A DNA stretch of 64,000 bases from Gayadomonas joobiniege G7 (lineage in GTDB: Bacteria > Pseudomonadota > Gammaproteobacteria > Enterobacterales > Alteromonadaceae): assembly GCF_000300815.1 (NCBI RefSeq), contig NZ_AMRX01000008.1, positions 310,001 to 374,000 of the forward strand. Direction: 5' to 3'. The notes under the pieces were generated by a model, which did no database searches, was not told where the DNA came from, and saw only the letters and a program-made list of their open reading frames with translations. A program made the translations under genes and the position numbers. Below, piece after piece: positions 44,136-51,668 of the stretch (position 1 is the stretch's first letter; each line of letters begins with the position of its first letter).

Positions 44136-45626
44136 ATGAAAGCTAAATTTGTTAAAAACATGATAAAGCTCTCCACAGGCTTGTTATTTGCTAATTTGAT
44201 AACAGCGTGCGGTCAAAACGAGCAGCAAAGTTCCACTGAAACTCAGGTAGCGCCAGAACAAAAAGCGCAGGTTGAAGTGGCAAAAAAGCCTAACATTATT
44301 CATTTGATGTTAGATGAATGGGGCTATTTTGAGTCCTCATTTATGCATCATCCAAAGCTAGAAACTCCAAATATTGATAAGTTTGCGCGTGAAGGCATGG
44401 TATTTAGTCAATTTTTGGCGGGCAATAACGTGTGTGCATCGACTCGTAGCAGTTTGATGACAGGGCAACATGCTGGACATACGCCCATCCGCTCAAATGA
44501 AAAAGGTAATATTTTAAAAGACAGTGATGTCACTATTGCTGAAGTATTAAAAAAAGCCGGGTACGTCACTGGCGGGTATGGTAAGTGGGGGTTAGGCGAT
44601 CGTGGCACAACGGGTATCCCTGAAAAGCAAGGTTTTGATGAGTTTTATGGGTACTATAACCAAGTGCATGCACATAGCTATTACCCTGAATATCTTGTCC
44701 ATAATAGCGAAATAGTGCCATTAAAAGGCAACACAGGTTACCCATTAGATGGCGAAACCTTTTCTCATTATTTAATTCATGACAAAGCGATGGAATTTTT
44801 ACGTAAAAACGCTGAAAAGCCGTTTTATGCGTATCTAGCTTACACGCCACCGCATGGTTATTGGGATATGCCAGATGATGATCCAGCTTGGCAAAAATTT
44901 AAAGATCTGGATTGGGGCGGCAAAAACCAATTTGGCGAAAAAAACGCACAATTGTATGCTGCCATGGTTGAGATGATGGATCGTCAGTTAGGCGAAATTA
45001 TGGCTTTTTTAAAAGAACAGGGCTTAGATGAAAATACGATTGTCATTTTATCTGGCGACAATGGTGGCGAGGCTTATTTTAGAGACAAAGAGCATCCACA
45101 TGGGGTATTGGCGCCTAACTTAAACCCTGTGACAGGTGAGCGTTTTAGAGGTGGCAAACGTCAATTTTATGAAGGCGGTTTACGGATTCCGTTTATCGTA
45201 CGTTGGCCAGGTAAAGTGGCACCAGAAACTCAATCTGACTTTTTAGGTTATTTCCCAGATGTCATGCCGACGCTTGCAGACATTGCTGGCTTAGAAAAAC
45301 CAGAAACAACAGACGGTGTTTCAATTCTTCCGACGCTATTAGGTCAACCTGAGCAGCAGCAACAGCACGAATATCTATATTGGGAAGATCATAAAGCCAA
45401 AGCGGTGCGAATAGGGCATTGGAAAGCAGTTGCAAAACATGGCGAACCATTTGAGCTTTATAACTTAAAAACCGACATTGAAGAGCAAAATAATGTTGCG
45501 GCGGATTATCCTAAGATTGTCGCTAGAATGGAAGCTATTGCTAAAGAGGCGCATAAACCAATTGAAGTCGGTCAAGTGCTCGATGAAAGTTTAGCTTTCA
45601 AGCCTGTAAAATGGAAAAAGCCGTAG
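44136..45626 (+). CDS. Sulfatase (type I, S1 family) lipoprotein with unusual CxSxR active-site motif
   Basis: A 496-residue lipoprotein (lipobox LITAC). It has the sulfatase opening PNIIHLMLDEWGYFESSF (metal-ligand Asp60 followed by Glu rather than Asp), the active-site segment NVCASTRSSLMTGQHAGH, GYGKWGLGDRG, AYTPPHG, ILSGDNGGEAYF and GGLRIPFIVRWPGK. Formylglycine-dependent sulfatases carry C-x-P/A-x-R; here it is C100-A-S102-T-R104. All other landmarks look intact. It lies between the dehydratase and GH95 genes, so it most likely desulfates a fucose- or galactose-containing polysaccharide. No formylglycine-generating enzyme is encoded in the window. Confidence 0.88.
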   Translation: MKAKFVKNMIKLSTGLLFANLITACGQNEQQSSTETQVAPEQKAQVEVAKKPNIIHLMLDEWGYFESSFMHHPKLETPNIDKFAREGMVFSQFLAGNNVCASTRSSLMTGQHAGHTPIRSNEKGNILKDSDVTIAEVLKKAGYVTGGYGKWGLGDRGTTGIPEKQGFDEFYGYYNQVHAHSYYPEYLVHNSEIVPLKGNTGYPLDGETFSHYLIHDKAMEFLRKNAEKPFYAYLAYTPPHGYWDMPDDDPAWQKFKDLDWGGKNQFGEKNAQLYAAMVEMMDRQLGEIMAFLKEQGLDENTIVILSGDNGGEAYFRDKEHPHGVLAPNLNPVTGERFRGGKRQFYEGGLRIPFIVRWPGKVAPETQSDFLGYFPDVMPTLADIAGLEKPETTDGVSILPTLLGQPEQQQQHEYLYWEDHKAKAVRIGHWKAVAKHGEPFELYNLKTDIEEQNNVAADYPKIVARMEAIAKEAHKPIEVGQVLDESLAFKPVKWKKP

Positions 45627-45636
45627 GAGTTTGTTA

Positions 45637-48129
45637 ATGAAACACTTTAAACGTACGTTAGTGTTGGCCAGCTGTTTTTCTTTGCCGCTTGTCGCGGCAG
45701 AGGTCGGACAGCAAAAAGCGCTAACGATCTGGGCTGATGCTCCGCCGGCGCAAATGCAAGAGACAACCCCTTTGCCTGACCCAAAAGCTGGCGAGCGAAC
45801 TAAAATGAAAACTCTGCATGCCAAAATCTGGGAAGCAGAAGGTTTTCCAATTGGCAATGGCCGCATGGGCGCTATGGTGTTCGGGGGCATTGCAAAAGAA
45901 CGCATTCAGTTAAACGAAGACACCCTTTGGTCAGGACGTGAGCACCCGGTTGCCAACCCACAAGCTAAAGAAGGCATTCAGGAGGCACGCGAACTTATTT
46001 GGCAAGGCAAATATGGGCATGCAAACGAAGTTGCTCGCACCAAAATTCTTGCTAAAGAAGGCCCAGCCCGTAGCTATCAAACGCTTGGCGACTTGATTAT
46101 TGAATATCCAGATTTATTTGATCAAAACGCGACTGAATATGAAAGGCGTTTGAATATTGAAACCGCGCTGGCAACTACAGAATTCACGGTTAACGGTGTC
46201 CATTATCAGCGAGAAGTTTTCGCGTCAGCCCCAGATCAGGTAATAGTGATCAAACTCAGTGCCGATCAAGCGAATGCATTGAACTTTAAGTTGAATTATA
46301 AACGCCGGTATACACAAATTAACAGTCAGCCGAACGGTTTAACTTTTAATGGTATCGCGCAGCACCATGGCGAATTATTCGGCACTAAATACGCGGGACA
46401 GTTGACGGTTAGCGAAACTGATGGCCAAGTGAGCAGCAAAGATGGCTTAATTGAAGTGACTGACGCCACCGAGGCTGTTTTACTTTTTAGTGTGAATACA
46501 GATTATAATCATGCTGATCCGCACAAGCCGTTAAATACTGACCTAGCCAGCGCGAGTGCTGCCACAATAGCGGCAGCCAAAAATAAAACTTATACGAAGT
46601 TAAAACAGGATCACCACAAACACTACAAACACTTGTTTGGCCGGGTAAAAGCAAACTTTGCTGGTTTAGAAAGTACTCGGCTGCCAACCGAAACTCGGTT
46701 AAAAAATTATAGCAATGGTCAAGAAGATTTAGAGCTATTAACGTTATATTTTCAATTTGCCCGTTACCTAATGATTTCGAGTTCAGCCGAAGGAGCTATG
46801 CCGGCCAACTTACAGGGTTTATGGGCCGATGGTTATGTAGCGCCTTGGAATTCTGATTATCATGTTAATATCAACATGCAAATGAATTATTGGTTGCCGC
46901 AGAGTGCAAACCTAGCCGAAATGCATCGACCTTATTTAGACTTTATCGAACGATTGTCTATTGCCGGACAAGCAACTGCTAAAGCTTATGGTATGCGTGG
47001 CAGTACGGTTGGTCATACGACAGATGCTTGGTTGATGACCGCTTTGTCAGGCCAACCTCAGTGGGGTATGTGGGTAACCGGCGGTGCTTGGGCGACGCGC
47101 CAAATGATGGAATATTATAATTACACAGGCGATAAACAACGACTGCGCGAACAGGCGCTACCAACTTACCGGCGCTATGTTTCGTTTTTTCTTGATTGGC
47201 TCACAGAAAATCCAGACACAGGTAAATTGGTATCTGGTCCAGCAACTTCACCCGAAAATAAATTTATTTATATCGACCCTGAGTCAGGTGAAGAAAAAGT
47301 CACAACTGTGTCTATGGGCCCTTCAATGGATCAGCAGATCATTTTAGAAGCCTTTACCTATTATCTTGAGATACTCGATATTTTGCAAGAATCTGATCCG
47401 TTGCGTAGTGAAGTTGAAGCGGCGTTGAGCAAGCTTGAGCGTCCACAAATTGGACCGGATGGACGTATCATGGAATGGTCGGAAAACTTTGCCGAAAAAA
47501 TGAAAGGGCATCGCCACATTTCACATATATACGGCCTTCATCCAAGTGACTTGTTCACTTACCGAAACAATCCAGAAATGGTTGATGCAGCGCGGCAAAC
47601 AGTTGACTATCGATTAGCTAATGGGGGTGGTCATACTGGGTGGAGCCGAGCATGGATAATTAACCTTTGGGCCCGTTTTAAAGAGCCCGAAAAAGTTCGC
47701 GAAAACTTGCAAGCATTGTTTGCAAAATCGACCCTCAAAAACTTGTTTGATAGCCACCCTCCCTTCCAAATTGACGGTAATTTTGGCGCGAGTGCTGGTA
47801 TTATTGAAAGTTTAATGCAGAGTCATGATGGTGGTATCGAAGTGCTACCCGCATGGCCTAAAGAGTGGATGCAAACACCAGGATTTATTGAAGGTATTCG
47901 GGCACGCAAAGGATTTGAGCTAGATATTGCGTGGAATGATGGTGAGTTGATTAATGTAAAAATTGAATCGATTGCCGGAAATCCTTGTCAGATTATTCTT
48001 AATGAGCATCTGCCAAAGGTTAAAGTAACTAATTTGACGTTAGGTGAAACAGTCACCTTCACTAAAACGAACGATTTAGTGACTTTTTCAACCGATCCAG
48101 GCCATGTTTATAAAATAGAAAAGATTTAA
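45637..48129 (+). CDS. GH95 alpha-L-fucosidase / alpha-L-galactosidase
   Basis: An 830-residue exported enzyme starting at ATG 45637 (AGGAGT upstream); the frame is open from TTG 45631. GH95 landmarks are FPIGNGRMGAMVFGGIAKERIQLNEDTLWSG near the N terminus, then NLQGLWADGYVAPWNSDYHVNINMQMNYW with N411 and N413 at the catalytic Asn positions, GGGHTGWSRAW, and FQIDGNFGASAGI with D713. It is about the usual family length. Members invert alpha-1,2-L-fucosidic linkages and some accept L-galactose. Together with the adjacent sulfatase and the SDR/FAH/UxaA operon, this suggests release of L-fucose (or L-galactose) from a sulfated polysaccharide. Confidence 0.93.
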   Translation: MKHFKRTLVLASCFSLPLVAAEVGQQKALTIWADAPPAQMQETTPLPDPKAGERTKMKTLHAKIWEAEGFPIGNGRMGAMVFGGIAKERIQLNEDTLWSGREHPVANPQAKEGIQEARELIWQGKYGHANEVARTKILAKEGPARSYQTLGDLIIEYPDLFDQNATEYERRLNIETALATTEFTVNGVHYQREVFASAPDQVIVIKLSADQANALNFKLNYKRRYTQINSQPNGLTFNGIAQHHGELFGTKYAGQLTVSETDGQVSSKDGLIEVTDATEAVLLFSVNTDYNHADPHKPLNTDLASASAATIAAAKNKTYTKLKQDHHKHYKHLFGRVKANFAGLESTRLPTETRLKNYSNGQEDLELLTLYFQFARYLMISSSAEGAMPANLQGLWADGYVAPWNSDYHVNINMQMNYWLPQSANLAEMHRPYLDFIERLSIAGQATAKAYGMRGSTVGHTTDAWLMTALSGQPQWGMWVTGGAWATRQMMEYYNYTGDKQRLREQALPTYRRYVSFFLDWLTENPDTGKLVSGPATSPENKFIYIDPESGEEKVTTVSMGPSMDQQIILEAFTYYLEILDILQESDPLRSEVEAALSKLERPQIGPDGRIMEWSENFAEKMKGHRHISHIYGLHPSDLFTYRNNPEMVDAARQTVDYRLANGGGHTGWSRAWIINLWARFKEPEKVRENLQALFAKSTLKNLFDSHPPFQIDGNFGASAGIIESLMQSHDGGIEVLPAWPKEWMQTPGFIEGIRARKGFELDIAWNDGELINVKIESIAGNPCQIILNEHLPKVKVTNLTLGETVTFTKTNDLVTFSTDPGHVYKIEKI

Positions 48130-48147
48130 GAATTTTTTCAAAGATTT

Positions 48148-48178
48148 CAGTTATGGTGGTTAAAAACCACCATAACTG
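48148..48178. terminator. 14-bp perfect hairpin between convergent GH95 and IclR genes
   Basis: CAGTTATGGTGGTT (48148-48161) and AACCACCATAACTG (48165-48178) form a 14-bp stem with an AAA loop. The right arm and stem top include the last codons of the IclR gene. Its position suggests a two-way terminator, although no long T-run follows on either strand. Confidence 0.6.
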
Positions 48179-48939
48179 CTTGCCAATGTTGAGATCCTTT
48201 GTGCAGTATCCCGCAGTGTTTCAAACGTTTCAGTAATATCAGCATGGCTAAAGCGACCTTTTAAATAAGGTACCGTTAAGCTGGCCAATACGACTTGCTC
48301 GTTTAACATTATCGGAAACGATAAATCGACAACACCCTGAATAATTTGGCTTTCGCTTTTGGCATAACCGTTTGCAGTTATTCGTTCTATTTGGGTTTCA
48401 ACCAATGCTCGGTCGAAATCTGCTCTAGTATTTTTATATCTCTCAAACAGAGCAAGTTTTTGCTGTTCATCCATAAATGACAATAATACTAACCCAGAGC
48501 CTGATTCATACAAATCTAAATGGTGGCCAATGCGCACTGACAAACCGACCGAAGAAGGACTTTCTACCCGCGCAATGACTACCATGCGTTCGCCGCTTGC
48601 TACGGCCATATGGCAGCTTGATTGGGTTGCATGGCTCAGTTCATGCATCAAAGGATAGGCCGCTTCAACCAAAGTGCCAGTGGGGGGCACACTCATGCCT
48701 AAGTCAAATAACTTGTTCGAAATATAAAAGTAATCAGAACCTGGTTTTTTGCTTAAATAACCACGCTGTTCTAATGTTGTGACCATACGAAAGATTTCGC
48801 TTTTAGAGCGGCTTAGTTTTTCCGACATTTGGGCAAGAGACATGGGGACTTTTTCTCTTGCCAGCATCTCTAAAATATCAAAGCCTTTTTCGAGTGCAGG
48901 CGCTGCATATTTTCGTTTTGTTGGAGTGGTTTCAGCCAA
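48160..48939 (-). CDS. IclR-family transcriptional regulator
   Basis: A 259-residue protein: an N-terminal winged helix-turn-helix (about 12-75; ALEKGFDILEMLAREKVPMSLAQMSEKL, SKSEIFRMVTTLEQRGYL) and a C-terminal effector-binding domain (about 85-255; SGSGLVLLSFMDEQQ, ...ANGYAKSESQIIQGVVDLSFPI, ASLTVPYL). IclR regulators often control sugar-acid and aromatic catabolism and bind pathway intermediates. It diverges from the SGNH/GH172 operon and converges with GH95, so a 2-keto-3-deoxy acid could be its inducer (inference). The promoter region of 48940-49138 contains CGTAAC and GTTACG half-sites 61 bp apart, a weak operator candidate. Confidence 0.9.
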   Translation of the reverse strand: MAETTPTKRKYAAPALEKGFDILEMLAREKVPMSLAQMSEKLSRSKSEIFRMVTTLEQRGYLSKKPGSDYFYISNKLFDLGMSVPPTGTLVEAAYPLMHELSHATQSSCHMAVASGERMVVIARVESPSSVGLSVRIGHHLDLYESGSGLVLLSFMDEQQKLALFERYKNTRADFDRALVETQIERITANGYAKSESQIIQGVVDLSFPIMLNEQVVLASLTVPYLKGRFSHADITETFETLRDTAQRISTLASSYGGF

Positions 48940-49138
48940 ACTTCTCTTCCTTTTCTGTTTTAATTATCTAATTAGTATGCCTAACGTAACAAAACTTTAA
49001 AAGAAAAATTAAATTTAAAATACAAGTTTTTATTTGAAAAACTCATTTAAAGTTACGGATTCGTGAGGGATGACGGTTTAATAATTAACTTTTTATTTAA
49101 TTTTAGACTGAGGCCCAATTGGGCGACATAGGAGCAAT

Positions 49139-49876
49139 ATGAAAGCCATATTTTCTGCGGTATTTATCTTATTAGTCGCTGCCTGTTCAAGTACTTCTGA
49201 ACCGAGCAATAGCGTACAGCAATCTAACTCACAAAAGCACTTATTTATTTTGGCGGGTCAGTCAAATATGAGCCAGTTAGACTTAACCAAGTCTTTCAAA
49301 CCTCAGTTAAATAAAGAGTTTGGTGCGAACAATATTATTATTGTTAAAGACGCAGAGCGCGGCTTATCCATTAGTCGTTTGGATAAAAATTATCGTTTGC
49401 CCAACGGTAAAACCCCTAAATTGGTTGGAGATGTGTTTGAACGTTTAACTAAAAAAGTGGATAAAGCCATTAAAGGTAAAAATATAGCTTCGGTTACTTT
49501 CATTTTAATGCAAGGCGAACGCGATGCTAAATTACAGTTAGCGTCTGTGTATGGCGAGAGTTTAAAGCGGGTAATTGCAGACTTAAAAACTAAATATCAA
49601 CAACCCAATATGAATGTGGTACTAGGCCGTATTAATGATTTTGATCTTGCAAATAAAAATTATAAACACTGGAGCAAAATTCGCGCTGCACAAGTTAAAG
49701 TCGCATCTGAATTGAACAACATTTATTGGATCGATACCGACGATTTAAATAACCGCTATGACCAAAAAACACAGCAGCAGGTCAATGGACTTAACATGAC
49801 AAAACAAGGGTTTGTTGAGTTAGGTTTTAGATTTGCTGAAGCAGCTACCGCGTTGATCAAACAGACACAATCATAA
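49139..49876 (+). CDS. SASA-type SGNH esterase-like lipoprotein, apparently lacking the catalytic Asp/His
   Basis: A 245-residue lipoprotein (lipobox LVAAC) of the sialate O-acetylesterase-like (DUF303) family. The nucleophile block is HLFILAGQSNMS with S42, and the next block is FILMQGERDAK. At the C terminus, where the family has D-x-x-H before a GxxxLGxRFAEA helix, this protein reads VNGLNMTKQGFVELGFRFAEA. N216 and N219 thus stand at the expected Asp and His. It may be inactive, use other residues or only bind carbohydrate. It diverges from the IclR gene and is followed 51 bp later by the GH172 gene. Confidence 0.82.
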   Translation: MKAIFSAVFILLVAACSSTSEPSNSVQQSNSQKHLFILAGQSNMSQLDLTKSFKPQLNKEFGANNIIIVKDAERGLSISRLDKNYRLPNGKTPKLVGDVFERLTKKVDKAIKGKNIASVTFILMQGERDAKLQLASVYGESLKRVIADLKTKYQQPNMNVVLGRINDFDLANKNYKHWSKIRAAQVKVASELNNIYWIDTDDLNNRYDQKTQQQVNGLNMTKQGFVELGFRFAEAATALIKQTQS

Positions 49877-49927
49877 ATTTGGGGTGATTTTATATCACCT
49901 CAATAGTACAACACCTAAGGTTAAAAA

Positions 49928-51598
49928 ATGAACAAACTTATCTGTACAGGCTTAATGGCCGTTATCTATATATCAGGGCTTGGGGCATGTAGTTCTGGGT
50001 CGGGCGAACAACTAGTATCTAAAAAAGTTTCTGAGCAAGCTAATCAAGCTGTTACCATGCAATCCCTGCTTAAGGAAATGGTCGATCGGTCAGCAATTGC
50101 TCAGTATCCTACTCACGACTTTAGGTTAAAGCAAGAGAGCAGCTATAACCGAGGTTCAGTGAGCCCTGATGAGCCTGAAGGTTGGTTTTTAAATCATGAC
50201 TTTAATAGTAATGCTAAAGATGCCAATTTTATTCGTACCGAAATCAATGACGGACGAAAAGAGTGGGTATTAATGGATGCCAAAGGCCCTGGTGTTCTGG
50301 TTAGAACCTGGATGCCCTGGCAGAATGATAAAAAACCAACAACTGATTCTATTATTCGTTTTTATTTTGATGGGGAAAGTGAGCCAGAATATGAAGGCAA
50401 CATGTTTTCGTTATTAGATGGTAGTGGCGATATTCCTTATCCACTTGCGCATAAATCATTGCGTTCTGCCGTTTCGTTTTTTCCAATGCCTTATGCCAAA
50501 GGCCTAAAAGTGACCGTCTCAGAACGACCGTTTTTTTATCAATTGACTTACCGTGAATATAGCTCTGAAACAAAAATCAAAAGCTTTAAACGGAGTGATC
50601 TAGTACACGCCAAACCATTAATTAATCAGGTCGCTCATGAACTGCTATATCCTAACAATAATACTGACGGCAAACCGGTAAAATTATCAGGCACGCTTGC
50701 ACCAGGTGGTGAAAAATCTTTGTCGTTACCTAAAGGAATGGCAGCGATTAACGCTCTGGCATTACAATTAGGCGACTATTCAAATAAAAATATTACGCGC
50801 TCGATTGTTGTTAAAATGGACTTTGATGGTCAACAAACTGTGCAGACACCCATTAGTGAATTTTTTGGCACAGGGGTTGGCCTAAATCCATTTACAGGTT
50901 GGTATCGAACTGTATCTGAGTCTGGGTTATTAAGCAGCCGCTGGGTGATGCCGTATCAGAGAACAGCCTCGATATCTTTGCTGAATTTATCCGAACAGGC
51001 GGTTGATTTTGAGCTAACCGCGCAAGTGGGCGACTGGCAATGGGATGACAATAGCTTATATTTTCACGCTATTTGGCGCGGCCAGTACCCTGTGGCTACC
51101 CGCCCATTTTCAGATTGGAATTATGTTAACCTAACTGGACGAGGGGTATATGTTGGAGATACTTTGACAATATGGAATCCTATTGCCCGTTGGTGGGGAG
51201 AAGGGGATGAAAAAATCTTTGTCGACGGTGAAACTTTCCCTTCGATTTTTGGCACAGGTACCGAAGATTATTATGGCTATTCGTGGGGCGGTAAAAGCAC
51301 TGACTTTTATCAGCATCCGTTCCATGCACAGCCGTTTAGCCATCAATATAACAAGTTGAATAGAAAAACAGGTGATGAGCGAAATACTCAAGGTTATAGC
51401 ACAGAAACACGCACTCGCGCGCTGGATACCATGCCGTTTGCAAGTTCGTTAAAACTAGATATGGAAGTTTGGCATTGGGAAGAGGTGGATATGGGGTTTG
51501 CGGTTGGGGCGTACTGGTATGGTGACTTAACAACCCGTCACCAAGGCTCTAGTAATGCTAAAGACGCTCTAAAACACAGTCAGACAGAAGTCCGGTAA
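49928..51598 (+). CDS. GH172 family (DUF2961) lipoprotein
   Basis: A 556-residue lipoprotein (signal ending in GLGAC). It matches DUF2961/GH172 by the opening EGWFLNHDFNSNAKDANFIRTE, KEWVLMDAKGPGVLVRTWMPW, RFYFDGESEPEYEG, SFFPMPYAKGLKVTV, the barrel segment DGETFPSIFGTGTEDYYGYSWGG and FHAQPFSHQY near the C terminus. Characterised GH172 members act on alpha-D-fructofuranosides, difructose anhydride or D-arabinan, so a furanoside-cleaving role is possible. In marine polysaccharide loci, however, the substrate is mostly unknown. It is co-directional with the SASA-like gene and probably exported to the periplasm or surface. Confidence 0.87.
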   Translation: MNKLICTGLMAVIYISGLGACSSGSGEQLVSKKVSEQANQAVTMQSLLKEMVDRSAIAQYPTHDFRLKQESSYNRGSVSPDEPEGWFLNHDFNSNAKDANFIRTEINDGRKEWVLMDAKGPGVLVRTWMPWQNDKKPTTDSIIRFYFDGESEPEYEGNMFSLLDGSGDIPYPLAHKSLRSAVSFFPMPYAKGLKVTVSERPFFYQLTYREYSSETKIKSFKRSDLVHAKPLINQVAHELLYPNNNTDGKPVKLSGTLAPGGEKSLSLPKGMAAINALALQLGDYSNKNITRSIVVKMDFDGQQTVQTPISEFFGTGVGLNPFTGWYRTVSESGLLSSRWVMPYQRTASISLLNLSEQAVDFELTAQVGDWQWDDNSLYFHAIWRGQYPVATRPFSDWNYVNLTGRGVYVGDTLTIWNPIARWWGEGDEKIFVDGETFPSIFGTGTEDYYGYSWGGKSTDFYQHPFHAQPFSHQYNKLNRKTGDERNTQGYSTETRTRALDTMPFASSLKLDMEVWHWEEVDMGFAVGAYWYGDLTTRHQGSSNAKDALKHSQTEVR

Positions 51599-51615
51599 GC
51601 TTTTTTTCTTAAAAT

Positions 51616-51647
51616 GGTGACATCGCGATTAAGTCAAAGATGTCACC
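51616..51647. terminator. Hairpin between convergent GH172 and Ig-repeat hydrolase genes
   Basis: GGTGACATC (51616-51624) pairs with GATGTCACC (51639-51647) across a 14-nt loop. It lies in the short gap between two convergent genes and probably ends transcription from one or both. Confidence 0.5.
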
Positions 51648-51668
51648 CGAATCAATTTAACAGAATAT

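Noticed and set aside
49882-49898. GGTGAT/ATCACC inverted repeat between SASA-like and GH172 genes
   Set aside because: Six base pairs only, AT-rich loop; could occur by chance and the genes look co-transcribed.
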